DNA from: Chloroflexota bacterium
GTDB lineage: Bacteria > Chloroflexota > Anaerolineae > JACRMK01
Length of the DNA: 13,797 nucleotides
NCBI GenBank assembly: GCA_016200765.1
Contig: JACQEC010000148.1
Span: forward strand, 1-13,797
Direction: 5' to 3'
Numbering within the stretch: the first letter of the stretch is position 1; the number at the start of each line of letters is the position of its first letter. Both the position numbers and the translations under genes were made by a program. This document shows, piece by piece, positions 7,573-13,797 of this stretch. Under the pieces are notes generated by a model, which did not search any database, was not told the origin of the DNA, and was given only the letters and a program-made list of their open reading frames with translations.

Positions 7573-7754
7573 TTCTCCAAAGGCGCAGGGTATAACGCCG
7601 ATTCGTAGGGGCGAAGCCACGGCCATACCTCACGCTGTTTAGCAACCGGATGGCTGGCCGTGGCTGCGCCCTTAGCGCAGACCCTCTCACCTCTCCGACC
7701 CTTCGGCCTGATCCCCGCTTGCCCGTCACGCAGCGCACTGAGCGAACCGGTCTC

Positions 7755-7772
7755 AACCCGCTTCAGCGGGTT
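7755..7772. repeat. Perfect hairpin AACCCGC-TTCA-GCGGGTT
   Basis: A 7-base-pair stem with a 4-base loop, followed on the plus strand by TTCTATTC. It resembles an intrinsic terminator for the plus strand, but no plus-strand gene lies upstream, so it is more likely part of a dispersed repeat with the hairpin at 7784-7806. Confidence 0.6.
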
Positions 7773-7783
7773 TTCTATTCATA

Positions 7784-7806
7784 GCAGGCGGTTTCTAACC
7801 GCCTGC
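7784..7806. repeat. Perfect hairpin GCAGGCGGTT-TCT-AACCGCCTGC
   Basis: A 10-base-pair perfect stem with a 3-base loop, 11 bases after the previous hairpin. The pair looks like a mobile or amplified intergenic unit. No target-site duplication or gene was seen. Confidence 0.7.
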
Positions 7807-7825
7807 GTAACTCACGCCCAACCTC

Positions 7826-7929
7826 CTCACCTCTCCGACGTTTCTGCGCTATACCCGACTGCTGCCTTACGCGCTGCTTCGCCCCTACCCCGTACGCTCT
7901 CACGCCTCCGACGATTCTGCGTTATACCC
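7826..7929. repeat. Two spaced copies of a 31-base direct repeat
   Basis: Copies at 7826-7856 and 7899-7929 match at 27 of 31 positions and share CTCCGACG, TTCTGCG and TATACCC blocks. A third, more diverged copy starts at 7686. Spacing is uneven (140 then 73 bases) and copy number is too low for a CRISPR array. Confidence 0.6.
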
Positions 7930-8028
7930 ATGGGCGCAACCACTTCCGCCCGTTGCCCCCACGAACTCCAACAGCAGTCGGTTGACCTGCTCGGCCGCTT
8001 CGTTCTGCACCCAATGACCGCTAGCGAA

Positions 8029-8062
8029 TAGCCGATAGCAAACCGCCATCCGCCATCGGCTA
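8029..8062 (-). repeat. Inverted repeat over the elp3 stop codon
   Basis: TAGCCGAT (8029-8036) and ATCGGCTA (8055-8062) form an 8-base-pair stem with an 18-base loop; the elp3 TAG stop is part of the stem. The same TAGCCGAT/ATCGGC motif makes the hairpin at 12163-12207, also just after a minus-strand stop. It could act as an mRNA 3' end. Confidence 0.5.
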
Positions 8063-9742
8063 AAGCGCCCGCGTCATATACAACCCCCGGCCTGAGCCTG
8101 CCGATGGCTCGCCCAGCTCAAAGCCCAGCTTGCGATAATACTCGCGGGTGCCGATGGCCGCGATGACCGCGATCCGCCGGTAGCCTGCGCGGCGCGCAAT
8201 CTCCATCGCTTGCTCGGCGAGTTGCTTGCCCAGACCGCTGTGCTGGGGCTCTCCCGGGGTCGCCGTGCCAAGGGCAAGCGCCGGGCCATAGACGTGCACC
8301 TCTCGGATCATCGCGCAACCGCGCACCTCGTCAAGCACTTCATCGCGCGGCGCGTCGGGCCGCGGCAGTGACAGGCGCAGGAAACCGGCCAGCCGCCCTC
8401 GGTCAGGCGTGAGGTAGGTCAGAAAGTGCTCAAGCGTGGCGTCGGTCGCGTAAGCATGATCGTCCAGCCGCAGGGAACCCGTCTCCAACTTTTCACCGCG
8501 CACCTCGCGACAGCGCACACACTGGCACTGCAAGCCGCGCCGCCGCATCTCGCGCTGAACGACCTCGCGCAGTTGTGATTGCGTACTGCCCGCGGCGATG
8601 TACTGCGCCGGGATGTCGCGCACGACTCGGCTAAGCCGGCAATAGGGCGGCACCACCTGCTTGCACGCGATCAGCAGTTCGATCAATTCGTCATCTGTGT
8701 ACGGCCTGAACTCACCAGCCTGCCATCGCGCATAGAGCTCCGTCCCCGTGATGAGACTGCACGGGTAAATCTTCAACTCGTCGGGGCGCAGAGCGGGGTC
8801 GTTCCACAGGCGGCCGAAGTCCTCGCGGTCCGACTCCGGCGTCGCGCCCAACAGGTTGGGCATCCAGTGCAAATGCAACTTGAATCCGGCGAGCCTTAGC
8901 ATTCGCACCGCGCGCCGCGTCGCCTCGACGGTGTGCCCGCGGCGGTTCGCGGCCAATATCGTGTCGTCGAGGCTCTGCGCCCCGAGTTGCACTTTCGTCA
9001 CCCCGAGCCAGCGCATCCGCCGCACTTCGTCCAGCGTGATATAATCGGGTCGCGTCTCGACTACCATCCCGACGTTGCGGTGCGCGGCCGTCTCGTTGAC
9101 GCGCTGGGCTTCTTCCAACGTGGCCGATTCTTGCCCGTTCATTGCGTCGAAACAGCGGCGGATGAACCACTCCTGATACTTGTGAGGGTACGCCGACCAG
9201 GTGGCGCCGATAACCAACAGCTCCACCTTGTCGGTGCTGTGGCCCATGTTGACCATCGCCTGAATGCGCGTGGCCGTCTCTCTGTAGGGGTCGAAGCGCG
9301 CCCGCTTCGCGCGCTGGACGGCCGGCTCGTCGGGTAGGTAACTGCGCGGGATGCCTTTGGCCTCTGGACAGAAGATGCAGTCCGCCGGGCACGGGTAGGG
9401 ACCGGTCAGCACCGCCACCGGCGCGACGCCGGAGATGGTGCGCGTCGGCTTCAACCGCAACCGCTCTAACACGTGCGCTTCGAAGGGGATCACGCCCTGC
9501 GCGGTGAGCTGGCGATAGGCCTCGATGATGCTGGATTGCGGCACGGGCAAGCCGCGCTCATGGACGTGTTTGACGGCGAGCGCGTTCAGTTTGCGCGGCG
9601 AGAATTCATCCGCCGCGCGCACGGCATCAAACAGCCGCAGCAGCTCCGGCAGGTGACTTTGGATATCCAGATCAGGCACGGCAACCGATCGTGTCACGCT
9701 CGACAAGTCTCGTGGAGTGTTCTCAAGTAAAATCCTTGCCAT
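8060..9742 (-). CDS. elp3: Elp3-type tRNA uridine-34 carboxymethylation enzyme (radical SAM plus GNAT)
   Basis: About 560 residues. Elp3 uses a radical SAM domain and an acetyl-CoA-binding GNAT domain to make 5-carboxymethyluridine at wobble U34 of tRNA. The N-terminal helical tRNA-binding part includes EFSPRKLNALAVKHV. The radical SAM cluster is C118, C122 and C125 in GPYPCPADCIFCPEA. Next come ELLVIGATWSAYP, ETRPDYIT, VQLGAQSLDD and HLHWMPNLLGATPE, all Elp3 hallmarks. A Cys-rich zinc-type segment (QCQCVRC) precedes the GNAT domain, which ends with QHSGLGKQL and TREYYRKLGFE. Near the C-terminus PSAGSG is encoded by a degenerate copy of the 17-base repeat. The start is uncertain: the ATG at 9742 overlaps the divergent methyltransferase ATG, and GTG at 9697 is an alternative. 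Bacterial Elp3 acts alone, unlike eukaryotic Elongator. Confidence 0.92.
   Translation of the reverse strand: MARILLENTPRDLSSVTRSVAVPDLDIQSHLPELLRLFDAVRAADEFSPRKLNALAVKHVHERGLPVPQSSIIEAYRQLTAQGVIPFEAHVLERLRLKPTRTISGVAPVAVLTGPYPCPADCIFCPEAKGIPRSYLPDEPAVQRAKRARFDPYRETATRIQAMVNMGHSTDKVELLVIGATWSAYPHKYQEWFIRRCFDAMNGQESATLEEAQRVNETAAHRNVGMVVETRPDYITLDEVRRMRWLGVTKVQLGAQSLDDTILAANRRGHTVEATRRAVRMLRLAGFKLHLHWMPNLLGATPESDREDFGRLWNDPALRPDELKIYPCSLITGTELYARWQAGEFRPYTDDELIELLIACKQVVPPYCRLSRVVRDIPAQYIAAGSTQSQLREVVQREMRRRGLQCQCVRCREVRGEKLETGSLRLDDHAYATDATLEHFLTYLTPDRGRLAGFLRLSLPRPDAPRDEVLDEVRGCAMIREVHVYGPALALGTATPGEPQHSGLGKQLAEQAMEIARRAGYRRIAVIAAIGTREYYRKLGFELGEPSAGSGRGLYMTRAL
8091..8107. repeat. Dispersed 17-base repeat, degenerate copy inside elp3
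   Basis: CCTGAGCCTGCCGATGG differs from the 2811-2827 copy at two positions. It is read in frame and encodes part of PSAGSG just before the Elp3 C-terminus. Confidence 0.6.
9728..9733 (+). promoter_or_regulatory. Possible -10 box for a leaderless methyltransferase transcript
   Basis: TAAAAT lies 7 bases before the ATG at 9741, where transcription would begin at or next to the start codon. No Shine-Dalgarno is visible before that ATG and no well-spaced -35 box is present. Weak on its own. Confidence 0.3.
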
Positions 9743-10466
9743 GGACGAGCAAACAGCCGCGCGGCTTCTGGCTCTCAACCGCGATTTCTACACCAATTTC
9801 GCACAATCCTTTTCGGCTTCGCGCCCTGCCGGGCGACTGAACATGGAAGCCATCGCGCCCTATCTGCATGGTGCTTCAAAGGTGCTAGACGTTGGCTGTG
9901 GCAACGGGCGCTTGGCGGATCGGCTCGACCACGACGGCTGGCCGTTGCACTACGTGGGTGTGGATGCGATTCCCGAACTGATCGCCATCGCCGCCGCACG
10001 ACAGCCCCGCCTGCGCCATCTCACAGCCGAATTTCTGGTGGCCGACATCACAGTTCCCAGCTGGGCGCAGTCGCTCCGGGACCACGCTCCGTTTGACACC
10101 ATTCTGCTATTGGCCGTACTGCACCACATCCCGGGGGGCGATGGGCGGCGCGCCGTGCTCGACGACCTCCACGCCCTCCTGCGCCCGGGCGGCATCCTGC
10201 TGATGAGCAACTGGCAGTTCACCCACAGCGAGCGCCTGCGCCGGAAGATTGTGCCGTGGGGCGAGGTCGGCATCAACGAAAGCGATGTGGAGCCGGGCGA
10301 TGCGCTCCTGAGTTGGCGGCGCGGCGGGGTCGCCCACCGCTACTGCCACTGGCTCACCGAAGCCGAAGTCGAATCGCTGGCCGCACAGAGCGGCTTTCAG
10401 GTCATCGCGCAATTCTACGCCGAAGCCAACCTGAACTTATATAGCGCGCTGACGCGAATCGCGTAG
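9741..10466 (+). CDS. Class I SAM methyltransferase resembling Trm9/ALKBH8 tRNA methyltransferases
   Basis: The only plus-strand gene recognised, 241 residues. Motif I is VLDVGCGNGRLADRL (48-62) and motif II YVGVDAIPELI (71-81). The segment LLLAVLHHIPGGDGRRAVL (123-140) leads to LRPGGILLMSNWQ. These, with IVPW (170-173) and the late HRYCHWLTEAEVESL (199-213), recall Trm9/ALKBH8 proteins, where a VLHH motif, a VPW segment and a RYYHxxxxGEL motif are typical. Those enzymes methylate the cm5U34 made by Elongator to mcm5U. Its divergent partner here is elp3, which supports a role on wobble uridine. ATG 9741 is chosen; GTG 9717 is an alternative. The general methyltransferase call is firm, the tRNA substrate is inference. 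Confidence 0.85.
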   Translation: MDEQTAARLLALNRDFYTNFAQSFSASRPAGRLNMEAIAPYLHGASKVLDVGCGNGRLADRLDHDGWPLHYVGVDAIPELIAIAAARQPRLRHLTAEFLVADITVPSWAQSLRDHAPFDTILLLAVLHHIPGGDGRRAVLDDLHALLRPGGILLMSNWQFTHSERLRRKIVPWGEVGINESDVEPGDALLSWRRGGVAHRYCHWLTEAEVESLAAQSGFQVIAQFYAEANLNLYSALTRIA

Positions 10467-10504
10467 GGGCAGGGCTTGTCCCTGCCCTCTTCTTGCCCCT
10501 GCCC
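10463..10504. repeat. 42-base hairpin-containing repeat, copy 1, at methyltransferase 3' end
   Basis: Nearly identical (one mismatch) to 10845-10886. It contains GGGCAGGG-CTTGT-CCCTGCCC (10467-10487), an 8-base-pair perfect stem directly after the methyltransferase TAG, then a pyrimidine-rich tail with TCTTCTT. It may double as the terminator for that gene on the plus strand. Confidence 0.75.
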
Positions 10505-10844
10505 ACTTGCCACCTTTCCCGAAGATTTTGCAAGGTGCAACAATCAATACCTTGGTCACCCAATCCAATAGCCGATGCTCCTGCTCTAATTCGTCTCATA
10601 ACCGTCGCCCAACTCACGCTTGTATCTGAACAATCCGGCGGTCGTCCCCGCACGGTCTACTGCCTTCCACCAGTGCCCACCCAGTAACCTGTCGAGTCAT
10701 ACGTCGGAAGGTTGTGACAATAACTGCCACGCATACCCCCTTTCTGCAAAACCCTACCCTCTGCAGAAAGGCATAAGTCCGCCTGTCACATTCACCCCCG
10801 CCATGAGCCTCGGCCCTGGCCGTTATGGTAAACCATCGGCCACT
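10505..10844. other. Non-coding stretch between repeats
   Basis: No credible gene or RNA was recognised. The only clear structure is the hairpin at 10739-10771. Confidence 0.5.
10739..10771. repeat. Perfect 10-base-pair inverted repeat
   Basis: CCTTTCTGCA (10739-10748) and TGCAGAAAGG (10762-10771) are exact reverse complements with a 13-base loop. Not followed by a T-run on either strand. Role unknown. Confidence 0.6.
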
Positions 10845-10903
10845 GTAGGGGCAGGGCTTGCCCCTGCCCTCTTCTTGCCCCTGCCCTCTTCTTGCCCCTG
10901 CCC
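10845..10903. repeat. 42-base hairpin repeat, copy 2, with short tandem expansion
   Basis: The second copy (10845-10886) of the repeat at 10463 runs into a tandem array: CCCCTGCCCTCTTCTTG at 10861-10877 and 10878-10894, then a partial unit to 10903. It lies about 50 bases beyond the thiolase stop codon. Confidence 0.75.
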
Positions 10904-10953
10904 GCCTTGCCCCACTGCCCACCCTCTTTCAACGCGCAACGCGCGACGGCGTA

Positions 10954-12135
10954 TTATTGCAGATTCTCAAAGATGCCCGCCGCGCCCATGCCGCCGCCGA
11001 CGCACATCGTGACCATGCCGTAGCGGGCATTGCGCCGCTTCATCTCGCCCAGCAACTGCACGGTCAACTTCGCGCCGGTTGCGCCTAGCGGGTGGCCGAG
11101 CGCGATGGCGCCACCGTTGACGTTGACCTTGTCCAGATCCATTTCCAGCGTGCGGATCACCGCCAGCGCCTGCGCCGCAAACGCCTCGTTCAACTCGATC
11201 AGGTCAATGTCGTCGAGGTCCAACCCCGCCAGTTTCAGCGCCTTCGGCACAGCCGCCACCGGCCCGATGCCCATAATCTCCGGCGGCACCCCAGCCACCG
11301 CAAACGATACAAAGCGCGCCAGCGGCTTCAGGCCGAGCGATTCAGCCTTCCCGCGCTCCATCACCACCACCGCCGCCGCGCCATCGCTCGTCTGCGAAGC
11401 ATTGCCGGCCGTGACCGTGCCGCCATTGCGGAAGACCGGCCTCAAGCGCGCCAGCGCCTCCAGCGAGGTATCCTTGCGCGGGCCTTCATCCGTGTTAAAC
11501 GTGAAGGTGGTGCGCCTGCGCTTGCCGCTCTCGTCCAGTTCAACCACTTCCACGTCTATCGGCACGATGCCATCCTTGAACTTGCCGGACTGGATCGCCG
11601 CCACCGCGTTCTGGTGCGAGCGCAGAGCGAAGGCATCGGCATCCTCGCGGCTGATGCCGTACTCTTTCGCCACGTTCTCGGCCGTGATGCCCATGCTGGT
11701 ATACGCGGCGGGATACTCTTCCGCCAGATACGGGTTGGGCTTGCGCACGTTGCCGCCCATCGGCATGCACGACATGGACTCCACGCCGCCCGCGACGAAC
11801 ACGTCGCCGAAGCCGGCCATCACTCGCTCGGCGGCTAACGCAATGGTCTGCAAGCCAGACGAGCAGAAGCGGTTGACGGTCTGGCCCGGCACCGTATAGG
11901 GCAGGCCTGCCCGCTGTGCCGCCACCCTCGCCACGTTGGAGCCTTGCTCCGCTTCCGGGGTCGCACAGCCAATGATCACGTCCTCGATCTCATTGGCGTC
12001 CAGCCCCGGCGCGCGGGCCACAGCCTCTTTGATCACCATCGCGGCCATGTCGTCGGGCCGGTAACTCTTGAGCTTACCGCCGGGCGCTTTGCCTACCGCG
12101 GTGCGTGCGCCTGAAACAATGACTGCTTCTTTCAT
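10954..12135 (-). CDS. fadA: Acetyl-CoA acyltransferase (thiolase), FadA type
   Basis: Thiolase of 393 residues, the usual family length. It cleaves 3-ketoacyl-CoA with CoA to acetyl-CoA and a shortened acyl-CoA in the last step of beta-oxidation. The nucleophile is C91 in VNRFCSSGLQ. The catalytic His is H348 in GGAIALGHPLGATGA and the proton-transfer Cys is C378 in MCVGGGMGAAG. The N-terminus MKEAVIVSGARTAVGK is typical. The ATG at 12135 has GGGAG with about 6 nt spacing. It lies 85 bases downstream of the FadN-like gene on the same strand, the order seen in the Bacillus fadN-fadA operon, so the two probably act together. A biosynthetic acetoacetyl-CoA thiolase is the main alternative; gene context favours degradation. 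Confidence 0.93.
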   Translation of the reverse strand: MKEAVIVSGARTAVGKAPGGKLKSYRPDDMAAMVIKEAVARAPGLDANEIEDVIIGCATPEAEQGSNVARVAAQRAGLPYTVPGQTVNRFCSSGLQTIALAAERVMAGFGDVFVAGGVESMSCMPMGGNVRKPNPYLAEEYPAAYTSMGITAENVAKEYGISREDADAFALRSHQNAVAAIQSGKFKDGIVPIDVEVVELDESGKRRRTTFTFNTDEGPRKDTSLEALARLRPVFRNGGTVTAGNASQTSDGAAAVVVMERGKAESLGLKPLARFVSFAVAGVPPEIMGIGPVAAVPKALKLAGLDLDDIDLIELNEAFAAQALAVIRTLEMDLDKVNVNGGAIALGHPLGATGAKLTVQLLGEMKRRNARYGMVTMCVGGGMGAAGIFENLQ

Positions 12136-12162
12136 AGAGGTCTCCCTTCTGAATTTACCCCG

Positions 12163-12207
12163 GATGGCCGATAGCCGATGGTGGTTGACTATCGGCTATC
12201 GGCCATC
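12163..12207 (-). repeat. Perfect 17-base-pair inverted repeat between fadN and fadA
   Basis: Arms 12163-12179 and 12191-12207 are exact reverse complements (GATGGCCGATAGCCGAT and its complement) with an 11-base loop. A further GGCCATC-like unit follows toward 12218. It lies between the fadN stop and the fadA ribosome-binding site, so it may set the relative expression of the two genes, or be a dispersed repeat related to 8029-8062. Confidence 0.8.
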
Positions 12208-12220
12208 GGCCATCGGCCGC

Positions 12221-13797
12221 CTAATTCCGCACGGGCTTCCCCGTCTGCAAGAATCCCCACATGCGCTCAACCGTCTTCGGCTGTTTGCACAACTCGATAA
12301 ACGCCTCGCGCTCCAAATCGAGGATGTACTGCTCGTCCACCCACTGGCCCGCCGATAGATCGCCGCCGGCGATCACGTTGACCAACTGGCGGGCTATCGC
12401 CACGTCGTAATCCGACACGTAGTGGCCTGTGCGCATCGCGTTGACGGCGAGCTTCAGCCCGGCCAGCCCGTCGCGCCCGACCGCATAGACGCTCTTGGAC
12501 GCGATGGGTGCGCGATAGCGGTCGGCGGCCATCTGCAGGACAGTGCGCTTGGCTTCGCCGATCAGCCGGTCGCGGCTGAACACGATCCGGTCGTGTTCGC
12601 TCAAGAAGCCCAGCGACTGTGCCTCGTGCGCGCTGGCCGACACTTTGGCCTGCGAAATCGTCTGGAATACCTTGCCGTAGAACGGTTGCGGGTTCACCTG
12701 CGGCGTGCGCATGACCGGCGAGAGGACGCGCCTCAGCATCTCCTTGATCCCGCCGCCTGAAGGCACCAGCCCGACGCCAACCTCCACCAACCCCATGTAC
12801 GTTTCGCTGTGCGCCACCACGCGCGGGCAGGCCAGCACGATCTCCGCGCCGCCCGCCAGCGTCATGCCAAACGGCGCGGCCACCACCGGCTTGGGGCTGA
12901 AACGGATGCGCTGTAACAACGATTGGAAGCGCGCAACGGTGCCTTCCAACTGGTCGAACTGCTGTTGTTGCGCGCCCATCGCCACCATGAACAGGTTCGC
13001 GCCCGCACAGAAGTTCTCGCCCTCGTTGCCGATCACCAGGCCGGCATAGGCGGGCTTCGCCACTTCGTCGAGCGCGGTCTGAAACATCTCCACGATATGC
13101 TGGTCAATGGCGTTCATCGTCTTGGTATGGAATTCCAGGCACAACACGCCATCGCCAAGGTCAACGACGCTCGCGCTCTCGTTGGCGGCCAACTCCTTGC
13201 CCTGCGCCTTCAACCGTCGAAGCGAGATCACGTCCGGGTCGCTTGGCAGGGGTTGATACGATTGCGTCTGCCAATCGTAATAGCCGACCGCGTCGCCATC
13301 GTGAGCCTGTCGAACGTCGCGCTGGTAGAAAGAAGCACAGCCGCGCGCCAGCATCGCCTTTACCCATGGCGCCACCACCGTGCCATCGGCCTCCATGCGC
13401 GCGACCGTTTCCGCCACGCCCAGCGCATCCCACATCTCAAAAGGCCCCATCTCGCGCATGAAGCCCCACTTCATCGCGTTGTCAATTGGGTAAAACTCGT
13501 TGGCGATTTCCGGCACGCGCCGCGCGGCATAGGCCATGCTGAACGACAGCGTGCGCCACACGAAGGCCCCCGCGCGGTCGTCACTGCCAACCAGCACCTT
13601 GAGCCGCTCGCCGAGCGGCTCGACATCTTTCGCCTTGCCGACCGATTCAAAGCGCACCTTCGCGGGCGGTTTGTACTCCAACGTGTTCAGGTCGAGCGCC
13701 CAGAACTCGCGCTGGCCGCCCGCGCCCTTCATCTCCTTGTAGAACCCTTGGCCGGTCTTATTGCCTAGCCACTTGCGCTCCACCATCGCCTGCCGCA
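12221..13797 (-). CDS. fadN: 3-hydroxyacyl-CoA dehydrogenase/enoyl-CoA hydratase, FadN type, N-terminus outside window
   Basis: The C-terminal 524 or so residues of a bifunctional beta-oxidation enzyme whose start lies beyond the right edge. The frame is open to the edge (RQAMVERKWLGNKTGQGFY), so the Met at 13786 is internal. That opening is the end of the first 3-hydroxyacyl-CoA dehydrogenase C-terminal domain. A second such domain follows (FVWRTLSFSMAYAARRVPEI, MKWGFMREMGPFEMWD). The enoyl-CoA hydratase half has the oxyanion-hole segment GENFCAGANL and both catalytic Glu positions (GGAEIVLAC and GLVEVGVGLVPSGGG). Dehydrogenase before hydratase is the FadN order, opposite to FadB/FadJ. Bacillus FadN is about 790 residues, so roughly a third is missing here. 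DVRQAHDG is encoded by a variant of the 17-base repeat. Followed by fadA. Confidence 0.92.
   Translation of the reverse strand, partial: RQAMVERKWLGNKTGQGFYKEMKGAGGQREFWALDLNTLEYKPPAKVRFESVGKAKDVEPLGERLKVLVGSDDRAGAFVWRTLSFSMAYAARRVPEIANEFYPIDNAMKWGFMREMGPFEMWDALGVAETVARMEADGTVVAPWVKAMLARGCASFYQRDVRQAHDGDAVGYYDWQTQSYQPLPSDPDVISLRRLKAQGKELAANESASVVDLGDGVLCLEFHTKTMNAIDQHIVEMFQTALDEVAKPAYAGLVIGNEGENFCAGANLFMVAMGAQQQQFDQLEGTVARFQSLLQRIRFSPKPVVAAPFGMTLAGGAEIVLACPRVVAHSETYMGLVEVGVGLVPSGGGIKEMLRRVLSPVMRTPQVNPQPFYGKVFQTISQAKVSASAHEAQSLGFLSEHDRIVFSRDRLIGEAKRTVLQMAADRYRAPIASKSVYAVGRDGLAGLKLAVNAMRTGHYVSDYDVAIARQLVNVIAGGDLSAGQWVDEQYILDLEREAFIELCKQPKTVERMWGFLQTGKPVRN
13300..13316. repeat. Dispersed 17-base repeat, variant copy inside fadN
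   Basis: CGTGAGCCTGTCGAACG differs from the main form at positions 2 and 16, which pair in the imperfect palindrome, so base pairing is kept. Encodes DVRQAHD in frame. Confidence 0.6.

Larger units (their letters stand above)
7502..8059. other. Non-coding stretch of decayed repeats and hairpins
   Basis: No credible gene was found here. The stretch holds the promoter at 7543-7572, two hairpins at 7755-7772 and 7784-7806, and diverged copies of a roughly 31-base unit at 7686, 7826 and 7899. An inverted relative of that unit (GGGTATAACGC) lies near 7587. It separates elp3 from the methyltransferase-selenoprotein pair. Confidence 0.6.

Noticed and set aside
7755..7780. Intrinsic terminator on the plus strand
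   Set aside because: The stem and T-rich tail look right, but no plus-strand gene lies upstream to be terminated.
7686..7929. Possible CRISPR array
   Set aside because: Only two good copies and one poor one, with unequal spacing of 140 and 73 bases and no cas genes nearby.
7660..8031. Plus-strand open frame of about 123 codons in the gap before elp3
   Set aside because: It runs across hairpins and direct repeats, has no ribosome-binding site, and its composition is that of translated repeat DNA.
10614..11012. Open frames on both strands in the gap between the methyltransferase and fadA
   Set aside because: They translate the GGGGCAGGG-type repeats, partly overlap the thiolase gene and show no domain.

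Overview
The window is GC-rich DNA that looks like a Chloroflexota (Anaerolineae-like) bacterium. This is inferred from the lipoprotein with a long Thr/Pro/Ala linker, a single-polypeptide bacterial Elp3 of the kind known from Dehalococcoides, a fadN-fadA pair, and many short dispersed hairpin repeats. No rRNA, tRNA, CRISPR array, transposase or phage gene was seen. All but one of the genes are on the minus strand.

Layout from right to left, which is the direction of most transcription. (1) 13797-10954 is a beta-oxidation pair: the C-terminal two thirds of a FadN-type 3-hydroxyacyl-CoA dehydrogenase/enoyl-CoA hydratase, then a FadA-type thiolase. (2) 10953-10467 is non-coding and rich in hairpin repeats. 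(3) 10466-8060 holds two divergent genes whose candidate start codons share one CATG. One is a class I methyltransferase resembling Trm9/ALKBH8 and the other is Elp3; together they could modify wobble uridine in tRNA. (4) 8059-7402 is a non-coding, repeat-filled stretch ending in a good minus-strand promoter and a large inverted repeat just before the next gene. (5) 7401-5895 holds a UbiE-like methyltransferase followed by a deiodinase-like thioredoxin-fold protein whose reading frame is interrupted only by a UGA at the catalytic position. A SECIS-like hairpin follows the UGA, so this reads as a selenoprotein. (6) 5858 to the left edge is an oligopeptide/dipeptide-type ABC importer operon: permease, permease, ATPase, ATPase, a small two-helix membrane protein, then a solute-binding lipoprotein. 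The binding-protein gene is frameshifted and appears to lack internal segments.

The most notable item is the likely selenoprotein, which an ordinary gene caller would split into two unrelated fragments. Second is the Elp3/Trm9-like pair, a possible bacterial counterpart of the eukaryotic cm5U-to-mcm5U tRNA pathway. A dispersed 17-base repeat (CCTGAGCCTGTCGAAGG) lies inside four protein-coding genes and adds short in-frame peptides.
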